Part shown: one piece after another, positions 26,467-34,705 of the stretch
Layout: every line of letters starts with the position of its first letter
How positions within the stretch are numbered: position 1 is the stretch's first letter
From: Flavobacteriaceae bacterium
GTDB taxonomy: Bacteria; Bacteroidota; Bacteroidia; Flavobacteriales; Flavobacteriaceae
NCBI GenBank assembly: GCA_017852075.1
Contig: JAFMLQ010000001.1
Coordinates: forward strand, 1-64,000
Length of the DNA stretch: 64,000 nucleotides
Direction: 5' to 3'
Position numbers and translations under genes: made by a program
Notes under the pieces: model-generated
What the model was told of the DNA's origin: nothing
The model's database searches: none
The model's input: the letters and a program-made list of their open reading frames with translations, nothing else

Positions 26467-28530
26467 TTAATCTTGTTTTTCGTTTTCTTTTTTATAGTAA
26501 TCAAAAATTTCAAATTGAGATCGGATAGGAACGGCTTTGTTTTTTACAAAGTCATTTTGAACTGAACCGTTTAATTTTCTAGCCTTGACGTTATCACTCC
26601 AAATTATGTCAAAAACTTCTGTGATTTGACGTTGTAGTTCAGGATCATAAATAGGCGCTGCAACCTCAAGCCTATTCTCAATATTTCGTGTCATAAAATC
26701 TGCTGATGAAATATAGATCTTAGGATTTCCTCCGTTAGTGAAATGATACACTCTGGGGTGTTCTAAAAATCGATCTACCACGCTTCTGATTTCAATATTT
26801 TCACTCATCCCTTTAATTCCGGGAATTAAACAGCAAATCCCACGAACAACCATTTGAATGTTCACTCCAGCATTACTGGCTTCATACAGTTTTTCAATTA
26901 TGGAGAAATTAGTAATGGCATTTAACTTTAGACGAATCCCACTCGGTAAACCTGCATTCTTGTTTTCAATTTCCTTGTTGATCATTTTAACCAAAACATT
27001 ATTTGTGTAATGGGGAGAGACGATCAGGTGCTTATAGGTTTTTAATTTGTAATGAACTTGCAAGAAATTAAATACTTTATTGACCTCTTTAAGGATTTTT
27101 TGATTGGATGTAAACAGGGTATAATCGGTGTACACTTTGGCAGTGTCTTCATTAAAATTACCAGTACTTATAAATCCATACCGTCTTTTCTTTCCTCTTG
27201 TCATTTTTTCAATGACACAAATTTTGGAATGTACTTTTAGTCCTGGAATTCCAAAAATAAGCTCCACCCCTGCAGCTTGCATTTGCTCTGCGTAAGTGAT
27301 ATTATTAGTTTCGTCAAAACGTGCCTGCAATTCAATTTGCACCAAAACTTTTTTCCCATTTTTAGCAGCGTTTATCAAGGATCGTGCAACATTAGAAATC
27401 TTTGACAGTCTATAGATCGTAATTTTAATGGTAGTCACTTCAGGATCAAGTGCCGCCTCTCGCAGAAACTTGATGACAAAGGAAAAACTGTGGTATGGAG
27501 TGTAAAGTAAATAATCTTTGGTTTCTACCGCTTTAAAAATACTTTTCTCTAGGGAAAGTCCTTTAATGGGGAGCGACTCTTTACGTTCATATTGCAAATC
27601 GGTCCTGCTAAGCTGTGGGAAGTTCATAAAATCTCTCCGGTGGTGGTAACGTCCTCCAGGAATCAAACTGTCATTGGTTCCTACACCCAAAAGTTTTTTG
27701 ATCATATCTAAAGTGTCCGGCGCAATCTCTTTGTCATAGACCAACCTTACTGGCTCAGCTAAGAAACGTTCCCTTACACTTTCGATGATTTTGTTGATAT
27801 AACTTTTTGAAACATCGCCTTCCATGTCCAATTCGGCATCTCGTGTGACCTTGATCATATGCGATTCGATTTGATCATAATCAAAGAAGTTGAAAATCAA
27901 ATGAAAATGATATCGAATCAAATCATCAAGAAACATTACATATTGCTTTTCCTCTATTTTTGGCAACACCACAAAACGATCCAAATCAGTCGGCAATTCG
28001 ATAAGTGCATATTGTGTTTTTGCCTTCTGCTGTTCTTGAAAAAGTAATTTAACCGCCAAAAATGCCAAGTGATCAGAAAAATCTTGATTTTCATCCTCAG
28101 AAACCACAATGGTCATCAAGGCTGGACTCACTTTTTGAATGAAATATTCTTTCAAAAAAGCTTTGTGTTCTTCCAGCACCTCTTTTTCATTGATGAAATA
28201 AATATGCTCTTCTTCTAATTTTTTTTCGATTTCAGTGAGAATTTTCATACTCTCTTTCTGCTGTTCAATTACTTTTGCAGTAATGGCTTTAAGCAAATCT
28301 GAAGCACTTTGCCCACCAAATATTTTCTTTCCAGTCTTATCAGACTGAGCAATCCGCTGCACTGTGGCAAAGCGCACTTGAAAAAATTCATCTAGATTGT
28401 TTGAGAAAATTCCTATAAAACGCAAACGTTCAAGAAGTGGTACATCCTTGTGTGCCGCTTCCTGAAGTACTCTAGCGTTAAAGTCCAACCAACTTAATTC
28501 TCGATTTATGTAACGTAGTTTTTGTTCCAT
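26467..28530 (-). CDS. ppk1: Polyphosphate kinase 1
   Basis: Ppk1 reversibly transfers the gamma phosphate of ATP to polyphosphate at the membrane. The 687-residue length fits the family. It has the N-terminal INRELSWLDFNARVL domain, a head domain, and two phospholipase-D-like C-terminal domains. The autophosphorylated His is expected in VHSKICVIE, with nearby STGNFNEDTAKVYTD, and the second conserved His in HPRVYHFTNGG. It starts one base after the sixA stop, and ppx follows, forming a polyphosphate module within the pyr operon. Confidence 0.96.
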   Translation of the reverse strand: MEQKLRYINRELSWLDFNARVLQEAAHKDVPLLERLRFIGIFSNNLDEFFQVRFATVQRIAQSDKTGKKIFGGQSASDLLKAITAKVIEQQKESMKILTEIEKKLEEEHIYFINEKEVLEEHKAFLKEYFIQKVSPALMTIVVSEDENQDFSDHLAFLAVKLLFQEQQKAKTQYALIELPTDLDRFVVLPKIEEKQYVMFLDDLIRYHFHLIFNFFDYDQIESHMIKVTRDAELDMEGDVSKSYINKIIESVRERFLAEPVRLVYDKEIAPDTLDMIKKLLGVGTNDSLIPGGRYHHRRDFMNFPQLSRTDLQYERKESLPIKGLSLEKSIFKAVETKDYLLYTPYHSFSFVIKFLREAALDPEVTTIKITIYRLSKISNVARSLINAAKNGKKVLVQIELQARFDETNNITYAEQMQAAGVELIFGIPGLKVHSKICVIEKMTRGKKRRYGFISTGNFNEDTAKVYTDYTLFTSNQKILKEVNKVFNFLQVHYKLKTYKHLIVSPHYTNNVLVKMINKEIENKNAGLPSGIRLKLNAITNFSIIEKLYEASNAGVNIQMVVRGICCLIPGIKGMSENIEIRSVVDRFLEHPRVYHFTNGGNPKIYISSADFMTRNIENRLEVAAPIYDPELQRQITEVFDIIWSDNVKARKLNGSVQNDFVKNKAVPIRSQFEIFDYYKKENEKQD

Positions 28531-28531
28531 T

Positions 28532-29017
28532 TTATTTTAGTCGTTCTTTAGGCATTCCAATCGATAGCGCTCCCCTACCCACAGTAGCCCATTTATTTTG
28601 AGTGAATTTTAAATGTGCCCAAGCAGCGGTAGGTAAGTGATTGAAATCAGAACCACTAAAATATTCAATTGCATTGGTAAAAGCGGGGTTGTGTCCTACA
28701 CAAACAACACAGTGATAAATATCAGATATATTCCTTATGTAATGTATGAGCTTTGAGGCCTCGAAAGTGTATAAATCTTCAACTAAAACTACTTTTTCAA
28801 AAGGTATATTTAGACTATGTGCCATAATTGAAGCAGTGTGACAAGCACGATTTGCAGGGCTGGTAAAAATGATTTCTGCATTTGAAAAAACCTCTGAACT
28901 TGCCAATGCCATATTTTGAATTCGGAGCATTCCTTTTTCTGTTAAAGGGCGATGACGATCGGCTACATTGAGCTGCCAAGAGGACTTTGCATGTCGCAAT
29001 AAAATCAATTCCTTCAT
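28532..29017 (-). CDS. SixA-like histidine phosphatase
   Basis: The 161-residue protein is a small member of the histidine phosphatase (phosphoglycerate mutase-like) superfamily. The catalytic motif is LLRHAKSSW with the phospho-accepting His at residue 8, and the second His lies in VCVGHNPA. E. coli SixA dephosphorylates phosphohistidine in ArcB and the nitrogen phosphotransferase system; the target here is unknown. It lies 2 bp from pdxH and 1 bp from ppk, so it is an integral operon member. Confidence 0.88.
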   Translation of the reverse strand: MKELILLRHAKSSWQLNVADRHRPLTEKGMLRIQNMALASSEVFSNAEIIFTSPANRACHTASIMAHSLNIPFEKVVLVEDLYTFEASKLIHYIRNISDIYHCVVCVGHNPAFTNAIEYFSGSDFNHLPTAAWAHLKFTQNKWATVGRGALSIGMPKERLK

Positions 29018-29019
29018 GC

Positions 29020-29667
29020 TTAAGGTGCTAAACGTTCAAGATTCCAAAATCCAGACTGCAATTGGCAACGTATACGATCGTGTAAGCGATTGGCCCTTCC
29101 TTGCCAAAATTCTATGCAATTTGGCTTTACAAGATAGCCTCCCCAATGTTCAGGACGCTTTGGTACCTCATTTTCGAATTGGATTTCTAAAGCTTCTAAT
29201 TTTGCCTCTATAATCGATCGATCAGAAATAATCTTACTTTGATCCGATACTATAGCACCCAGTTGACTTCCTACAGGGCGAGACTTAAAGTAGGCATCAG
29301 AATCTTCAGGAGCTAATTTTTCCGCTTCTCCTTTCACAATCACCTGACGCTCTAAAGCAGGCCAAAAAAAAGAAAGACCCACTTTACAATGGTGATCAAT
29401 AGCCATTCCTTTTTCGCTTTGATAGTTCGTATAAAAAACAAAACCTTCTGAAGTAAAAGCTTTTAGTAAAACCACTCGAGCTTTTGGAAAATCATCCAAA
29501 CCCAAGGTGGCTAGTGACATGGCATTTGCTTCCTCTATATCAGGGTGTTCTACGGCTTCAGCCAACCAAAGCTTGAAGAACTCCATAGGGTCGTTTTTTA
29601 CATCCGTAATTTCTAGTGTACTTTTGTCATATGACTTTCTCAGATGACCTAAATCTTCTTTTTTCAT
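29020..29667 (-). CDS. pdxH: Pyridoxamine 5'-phosphate oxidase
   Basis: PdxH oxidises pyridoxamine or pyridoxine 5'-phosphate to pyridoxal 5'-phosphate using FMN and oxygen. The 215-residue protein shows the split-barrel flavin fold with ARVVLLK (FMN phosphate contact), FYTNYQSEKG, SRPVGSQLGA and the C-terminal WQGRANRLHDRI signature. It lies between rnz and sixA in the long minus-strand operon. Length and motifs are normal. Confidence 0.95.
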   Translation of the reverse strand: MKKEDLGHLRKSYDKSTLEITDVKNDPMEFFKLWLAEAVEHPDIEEANAMSLATLGLDDFPKARVVLLKAFTSEGFVFYTNYQSEKGMAIDHHCKVGLSFFWPALERQVIVKGEAEKLAPEDSDAYFKSRPVGSQLGAIVSDQSKIISDRSIIEAKLEALEIQFENEVPKRPEHWGGYLVKPNCIEFWQGRANRLHDRIRCQLQSGFWNLERLAP

Positions 29668-29695
29668 AAGTATTCTAAGTTACAATCCATTTTTA

Positions 29696-30604
29696 TTACA
29701 CCGAAAAGGTTTTGAGGTCTTCGGACAAATAAACTGCATCAAAAATAGTTTTTGCTTCGTTTATAAACTCCACTTTGTCAGTATAACGATTTGAATAATG
29801 TCCTAAAAGTAATCGTTTCACTCCCGCAGCTTTAGCAATTTTTGCAGCCTGTAAAGCGGTACTGTGCATTGTTTTCTCTGCTAAATCAGCATGCTTTTCC
29901 AAAAAAGTGGATTCGTGATACAACAAATCTACCTTTTCAATATGAGGGATCAAAGATTCATGATAAGCTGTATCGCTACAATAAGCATATTTTTTTGGCA
30001 GTTCAGGTGTCAAGGTAAGTGCTTTATTTTCAAAAGATCGACCGTCTGCCAAAGTAATAGACTGACCTTGCTGAAGCTGACGGTACTGATAGTCCGCTAA
30101 GTTCAAATCTTTAACAGCAGCAGTATTGATTTTACGCTTAAGAGTTTTTGAAGTAAACAAAAACCCATTAGTATATACGCGATGAATTAGTGGAAGTGTG
30201 ACCACACTTACCCTGTCATCCTCAAAGAGAATTTGGCTTTTTGAAGAAGATAATTCGTGAAAATGTAAAGGATAGTCGGTCCAAGATTTTGCCAATTTTA
30301 GTTGCAACGTAATGACTTCTTTAATGCCCTTTGGACCGTAAACATTTAAGGGCGCTGTGCGTCCTAACAATCGAAAACTACTAATTAAACCGATGAGTCC
30401 GTAGAAATGATCACCGTGCAAATGCGAAATGAAAATATGTTGAATTCTTGAAAATTTTGCTTTAGATTTTCGCAATTGTATTTGAGTTCCTTCTCCACAA
30501 TCGATAAGAAAAAGATTTCCTTGAACTTCAAGTAATTGTGAGGTGGTATGTTTATGCTCTCTGGGAGTGGCGGAATGACACCCTAAAATTGTAAGTTCCA
30601 TCAT
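29696..30604 (-). CDS. rnz: Ribonuclease Z (tRNA 3' processing endonuclease)
   Basis: RNase Z cuts precursor tRNAs after the discriminator base to create the 3' end for CCA addition. The 302-residue metallo-beta-lactamase protein has the zinc motif HLHGDHFYGL near residue 62, an Asp/His set in CSDTAYHESL, and HESTFLEKHADLAEKTMHS; the last ligand is in LLLGHYSNRY. The start MMELTILGCHSATP is normal for the short form. It begins one base after the STAS-like gene. Confidence 0.95.
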   Translation of the reverse strand: MMELTILGCHSATPREHKHTTSQLLEVQGNLFLIDCGEGTQIQLRKSKAKFSRIQHIFISHLHGDHFYGLIGLISSFRLLGRTAPLNVYGPKGIKEVITLQLKLAKSWTDYPLHFHELSSSKSQILFEDDRVSVVTLPLIHRVYTNGFLFTSKTLKRKINTAAVKDLNLADYQYRQLQQGQSITLADGRSFENKALTLTPELPKKYAYCSDTAYHESLIPHIEKVDLLYHESTFLEKHADLAEKTMHSTALQAAKIAKAAGVKRLLLGHYSNRYTDKVEFINEAKTIFDAVYLSEDLKTFSV

Positions 30605-30605
30605 A

Positions 30606-30917
30606 TCAAAAACCTAAATCACGTTGCATTTGCTCAAAAGTAACAAAGTCTAAGGCTTCCGTTTTGGTGGGGACACAATTCCAATTTTCGGGATAATGAT
30701 CAAGTAACGCAACAGGTAGAATTAATACAAAACATTTTTTAATTTGATCTTGATACGCCTTTATCGTTTGCAACATTGACATACTCAAAAGCTGAGAAGT
30801 GCAGTCAATTATGAGGTCTATCCTTGTTTCATTCAACTCGGATATCAATTCGTCATTCTTTTCTACCACCGTAGTTGCATCCAAATAGCCTATTCCTGAA
30901 CCTTCGAACTTTATCAT
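30606..30917 (-). CDS. Small STAS-like protein of unknown function
   Basis: The 103-residue protein has alternating strand and helix segments (IDLIIDCTSQLL, CFVLILPVALLDH) that resemble the STAS/anti-sigma-antagonist fold of SpoIIAA. The usual phosphorylatable Ser position (here in DCTSQLLSMS) is uncertain. It overlaps the end of pyrB by 4 bp and stops one base before rnz, so it is translationally coupled to both. I recall a similar gene beside rnz in other Flavobacteriia. Function is unknown. Confidence 0.7.
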   Translation of the reverse strand: MIKFEGSGIGYLDATTVVEKNDELISELNETRIDLIIDCTSQLLSMSMLQTIKAYQDQIKKCFVLILPVALLDHYPENWNCVPTKTEALDFVTFEQMQRDLGF

Positions 30918-31852
30918 GTAATTACCCTGTTGAGTTGTGAACCTAAAAGATATATGATTGCCATCCTTATGGCCACTCCATTTTCTACTTGATCCAAAAT
31001 GATGGCCTGCTCTGAATCAGCCACTTCACTGGTGATCTCTACACCCCTGTTAATAGGACCTGGATGTAGCACCACAATTTCTTTTCTCAATTGTTTTAAC
31101 CGCACTCCGTTGAGTCCAAAGTTTTGACTATACTCTCGTGTACTGGGGAAGTAACTGAGTTCCATTCGCTCTTTCTGTACTCGAAGCATATTCACCGCAT
31201 CACACCAATTCAACACATTCATTAAATCACTAGAAACTGTGACCCCTAAAGACTCTATATGTTTGGGAAAAAGTGATTTTGGTGCGCAAAGTTTGACTTC
31301 AGCTCCAAGCATTTTGAGTGCGTAAATATTTGAAAGTGCCACACGGGAATGAAGAATATCACCTACAATAGCTATGCGTCTTCCTTTCAAATCTCCTAGT
31401 TTTTCTTGAAGTGAATACGCATCCAATAAAGCTTGTGAAGGATGCTCATGGGTGCCATCTCCCGCATTGATAATACACGAATTTACTTGTTTTGACAAGA
31501 AATGTGCTGCACCTGGATTGGGATGACGCATCACAATCATGTCCACCTTCATAGCCAAAATATTATTGACTGTATCTACTAGAGTCTCTCCTTTAGATAC
31601 AGAGGATTGACTCGCAGAGAAATTGATTACATCTGCAGACAGTCGCTTTTCGGCCAATTCAAAAGACAATTTGGTTCGTGTACTATTTTCAAAAAACAAA
31701 TTGGCAATGGTAATGTCTCTTAGACTGGGAACTTTTTTTATCGGTCTGTTGATTACTTCTTTAAAGTGTGTTGCAGTTTCAAAAATCAAGTGCAAATCTT
31801 CGGGTTGAAGATATTTAATGCCTAATAAATGAGAAACACTCAATTTTTTCAT
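30914..31852 (-). CDS. pyrB: Aspartate carbamoyltransferase catalytic subunit
   Basis: PyrB makes carbamoyl-aspartate, the first committed pyrimidine intermediate. The 312-residue protein has the carbamoyl-phosphate motif FFENSTRTKLSFE, HPSQALLDAYS, and the C-terminal LHPGPINRGVEI loop. A regulatory pyrI is not adjacent. It overlaps pyrR by 4 bp and the STAS-like gene by 4 bp, indicating tight translational coupling. Confidence 0.96.
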   Translation of the reverse strand: MKKLSVSHLLGIKYLQPEDLHLIFETATHFKEVINRPIKKVPSLRDITIANLFFENSTRTKLSFELAEKRLSADVINFSASQSSVSKGETLVDTVNNILAMKVDMIVMRHPNPGAAHFLSKQVNSCIINAGDGTHEHPSQALLDAYSLQEKLGDLKGRRIAIVGDILHSRVALSNIYALKMLGAEVKLCAPKSLFPKHIESLGVTVSSDLMNVLNWCDAVNMLRVQKERMELSYFPSTREYSQNFGLNGVRLKQLRKEIVVLHPGPINRGVEITSEVADSEQAIILDQVENGVAIRMAIIYLLGSQLNRVIT

Positions 31853-32391
31853 TCGTTGTGCTTTTCTAAGTAAACTATACTTTCTGCTTGTGCTTCAGAC
31901 CATACTACTTTAACCTTATCTCCTTGTAATGCATCCACTTGAGCACCGAGATAGTCAGGTTGAATGGGCAAATGACGACTAAATCTGCGATCTACTAAAA
32001 CGAGTAATTCGATTGATTTCGGACGACCATAACTGTCTATAGCAGAAAGGGCAGAACGAATACTTCTTCCTGTAAATAAAACATCGTCTATCAAGACTAC
32101 CTCTTTTCCCTCTAGCAGAACATTCATTTCGGTAGCTTTGGCATGGAGTGGTTTTTCACTTCTCCTAAAATCGTCTCGAAAAAAAGTAGTGTCTAATTTT
32201 CCAGATGCAATAGAATCAATACCTTCTTCTTTTAATAAATCCAATAAACGCACCATCAATAAGGTACCTCGGGGTTGTAAACCCACCAAAACAGTATTTG
32301 AAAAATCACCGTGACGTTCCATCAATTGATGGCATAGTCGGCTTAAGATAATGCTTACATGTTGTTTGCTAAGAAGTATTTTAGATGCCAT
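31849..32391 (-). CDS. pyrR: PyrR bifunctional pyrimidine operon regulator / uracil phosphoribosyltransferase
   Basis: PyrR belongs to the type I phosphoribosyltransferases, with the PRPP loop VVLIDDVLFTGRSIRSAL. In Gram-positive bacteria it binds pyr mRNA and attenuates transcription in response to UMP; here, as first gene before pyrB, a regulatory role is plausible but unproven. The track start at 32409 lies upstream of the predicted transcription start (element at 32407-32414). The ATG at 32391 (MASKILLSKQ) is therefore preferred, giving about 180 residues, normal for PyrR. Confidence 0.92.
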   Translation of the reverse strand: MASKILLSKQHVSIILSRLCHQLMERHGDFSNTVLVGLQPRGTLLMVRLLDLLKEEGIDSIASGKLDTTFFRDDFRRSEKPLHAKATEMNVLLEGKEVVLIDDVLFTGRSIRSALSAIDSYGRPKSIELLVLVDRRFSRHLPIQPDYLGAQVDALQGDKVKVVWSEAQAESIVYLEKHNE

Positions 32392-32406
32392 CCGATGATT
32401 ATATTG

Positions 32407-32414
32407 CAAAAGTA
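32407..32414 (-). promoter_or_regulatory. -7 promoter element of the pyrR operon
   Basis: On the minus strand TACTTTTG matches TAnnTTTG exactly. It lies just downstream of the rpsA terminator and about 15 bases before the pyrR ATG at 32391. The terminator occupies the -33 position, and no TTG is seen there. Its place rules out the longer pyrR start in the ORF track. Confidence 0.55.
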
Positions 32415-32434
32415 TTGTTTTCTAGAGTATAAAA

Positions 32435-32458
32435 AAAACCCTCCATCGGGAGGGTTTT
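32435..32458 (-). terminator. Rho-independent terminator of rpsA
   Basis: AAAACCCTCC and GGAGGGTTTT form a 10-bp stem with an ATCG tetraloop. On the minus strand it ends in a run of eight T, about 30 bp after the rpsA stop. Its stem is nearly identical to the terminator at 3034-3059. Confidence 0.9.
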
Positions 32459-32486
32459 TAACAATGTAGAACAAATGAATGAATTT

Positions 32487-34544
32487 TTATTCATCCTCTT
32501 CCATCCTATCTTTTAAATTTGCCAAGGCGTCCAAATCTCCAAGGGTCGCTTTTTCCGAATTGGAAGAAGCCACTTTTGCAGCAGCACGTTTGACATTCTT
32601 CATTTCCTGTTCTTTGAACAATACGGTATGAGAAGCCACAACACGTTTGAATTCTTTGTTGAATTCGATGATCTTGAAAGTCGCTTCTTCTCCTTTAGAA
32701 AGTTTTGAGCCGTCTTCTTTTTCCATATGGCGAGAAGGTACAAAAGCAACAATATCCTCATTGAATTGGATCGTAGCTCCTTTGTCCACAACTTCCGTTA
32801 TAGATGCTTTATGCTCTGTATCTAAAGCAAACTCTTTTTCGTACTTGTCCCATGGATTGTCTTTGGTGTGTTTATGACCTAAACTCAACTTACGGCCTTC
32901 CACGTCCAATTCGAGAACAATCACATCGATCTTATCACCAAGGGTTAAAACTTCCGAAGGATGCTTTACCTTTTTAGTCCAAGATAAGTCTGAAATATAA
33001 ACCAACCCATCAATTCCTTCTTCCAACTCAATAAATACTCCAAAGTTGGTGAAATTTCTTACCAGTCCGTTGTGTTTAGAGCCAATTGGATATTTGGAAG
33101 TGATGTCCGTCCATGGATCAGGAGTAATTTGCTTAATTCCAAGAGACATTTTACGTGACTCACGGTCTAGAGTTAAAATTACTGCTTCTACTTCATCTCC
33201 TACGTTTACAAAATCTTGCGCTGAACGTAAATGGGTGGACCATGACATCTCAGATACATGAACCAGTCCTTCTACACCTTCTTCGATTTCAACAAAAGCA
33301 CCATAATCTGCAATAACAACTACTTTTCCTTTGACGCGGTCACCCTCTTTTAATTCGTCAGACAACTGATCCCAAGGATGGGCACTCAATTGCTTCAATC
33401 CTAATTGGATTCTAGATTTGTTGTCATCAAAGTCGAGAATTACAACATTCAATTTTTGATCCAATTCTAGAATTTCGCTAGGGTGGTTGATTCTACTCCA
33501 CGATAGATCCGTGATATGAACCAAACCATCTACTCCACCAAGATCGATAAATACTCCGTAGGAGGTAATGTTTTTAACGATCCCTTCGAGTACTTGACCT
33601 TTTTCCAGTTGACCAATAATTTCTTTTTTCTGTTCTTCGATATCTGCCTCGATCAAAGCTTTATGAGACACTACCACGTTTTTAAATTCGTGGTTGATTT
33701 TGACCACTTTAAACTCCATGGTCTTGTTTACATATTGATCGTAATCTCTGATAGGTTTTACATCAATTTGAGAACCTGGTAAAAACGCCTCGATTCCAAA
33801 TACATCGACAATCATTCCACCTTTTGTTCTGCATTTTACAAAACCGCTTACAATTTCAGAATTATCGTGTGCATTATTTACACGATCCCATGCTTTTATC
33901 ACACGAGCTTTACGGTGAGAAAGTACAAGTTGACCTGTTCGGTCTTCACGGGTATCAACAATTACCTCTACTTTATCCCCTACTTTTAAATCAGGGTTGT
34001 AACGGAATTCGTTTAGTGAAATTACACCTTCAGACTTGGCGTTGATATCAATGATTGCTTCCCGTTCTGTCATATAGACTACAGTACCTTCAATCACGTC
34101 TTCATCAGAAGTGTCAACAAAATTTTCTTTGACGAGCTTTTCAAATTCATCGAGTTGCTTGTCATCAATCACATCAATACCTTCTTCGTAATTGTGCCAA
34201 TTGAAACTATCTAAAAATTCTGCTTGTGCTTTCTGTGTGTCTTCTTTGATTTCATTTTTATCTTCAACCACAGCTACATCTACAGTAGTATCTGCTACAG
34301 GAGGAGTTTCTACAACTTCTTCATTGTTCACTTCAGGAGTCTCTGCTTTAGGCTCTTTTTTTGGAGCTTCTTTTTTAGCAGTGACTTTTGAAACTGGCTT
34401 TTTAGCCGCAGTTGTTGCAGTTGTTTTTTTGGTGGTTGTTTTGGTTGTTTTCTTTGCTGCAACTTTAGTAGTTGTTTTCTTTGCTGCAGTTTTTTTTGGC
34501 GCTTCTTTTTCTTCAGCTGCCTTTTCGGTTGGTTCTTTAGCCAT
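32487..34544 (-). CDS. rpsA: 30S ribosomal protein S1 with basic N-terminal extension
   Basis: S1 binds mRNA on the small ribosomal subunit; Bacteroidota rarely use Shine-Dalgarno pairing. The 685-residue protein has six S1 repeats from about residue 140; repeats 3-5 are the strongest (GVDGLVHITDLSW, GVEGLVHVSEMSW, GIDGLVYISDLSW). Before them lies a low-complexity stretch of about 75 residues rich in Lys, Ala and Thr (AAKKTTTKVAAKKTTKTTTK), then an acidic segment leading to FNWHNYEEGIDV, where related S1 proteins normally begin to align. The extension resembles histone H1-like tails. The start is an ATG with a long structured leader. Confidence 0.95.
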   Translation of the reverse strand: MAKEPTEKAAEEKEAPKKTAAKKTTTKVAAKKTTKTTTKKTTATTAAKKPVSKVTAKKEAPKKEPKAETPEVNNEEVVETPPVADTTVDVAVVEDKNEIKEDTQKAQAEFLDSFNWHNYEEGIDVIDDKQLDEFEKLVKENFVDTSDEDVIEGTVVYMTEREAIIDINAKSEGVISLNEFRYNPDLKVGDKVEVIVDTREDRTGQLVLSHRKARVIKAWDRVNNAHDNSEIVSGFVKCRTKGGMIVDVFGIEAFLPGSQIDVKPIRDYDQYVNKTMEFKVVKINHEFKNVVVSHKALIEADIEEQKKEIIGQLEKGQVLEGIVKNITSYGVFIDLGGVDGLVHITDLSWSRINHPSEILELDQKLNVVILDFDDNKSRIQLGLKQLSAHPWDQLSDELKEGDRVKGKVVVIADYGAFVEIEEGVEGLVHVSEMSWSTHLRSAQDFVNVGDEVEAVILTLDRESRKMSLGIKQITPDPWTDITSKYPIGSKHNGLVRNFTNFGVFIELEEGIDGLVYISDLSWTKKVKHPSEVLTLGDKIDVIVLELDVEGRKLSLGHKHTKDNPWDKYEKEFALDTEHKASITEVVDKGATIQFNEDIVAFVPSRHMEKEDGSKLSKGEEATFKIIEFNKEFKRVVASHTVLFKEQEMKNVKRAAAKVASSNSEKATLGDLDALANLKDRMEEDE

Positions 34545-34649
34545 TTCCGAGGGGGGTTTTGTATTCTGCCGTTGGGAAAACCTTCATTGCAAAGGCAGAA
34601 GCTGTTGTTTTAAATTTGTGCTTTCGGATTTTTCCTATCAATTAAAAGC
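34545..34649 (-). promoter_or_regulatory. rpsA mRNA leader with hairpin, possible autoregulatory site
   Basis: The promoter at 34653-34683 predicts a leader of roughly 105 nt. It contains a hairpin with stem TTCTGCC (34594-34600 on the minus strand) pairing with GGCAGAA (34564-34570), enclosing 23 bases, about 20 bases before the start codon; a C6 run lies between hairpin and ATG. S1 represses its own translation in E. coli, so an autoregulatory role is possible but inferred. Confidence 0.45.
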
Positions 34650-34652
34650 GTG

Positions 34653-34683
34653 CAAATATAATGCTAATGTCCTGAGATACAAA
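34653..34683 (-). promoter_or_regulatory. Promoter of rpsA (TTTG-N19-TATATTTG)
   Basis: On the minus strand TTTG (34680-34683) is followed after exactly 19 bases by TATATTTG (34653-34660). Both elements and the spacing match the Bacteroidota consensus. This is one of the two best promoters in the window. Confidence 0.82.
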
Positions 34684-34705
34684 CAATAATCAAGCTTTTT
34701 TCAGT

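Noticed and set aside
34192-34689. 165-codon plus-strand ORF
   Set aside because: It is antisense to the Lys/Ala/Thr-rich tail of rpsA; its Val/Phe/Ala composition follows from that repeat.
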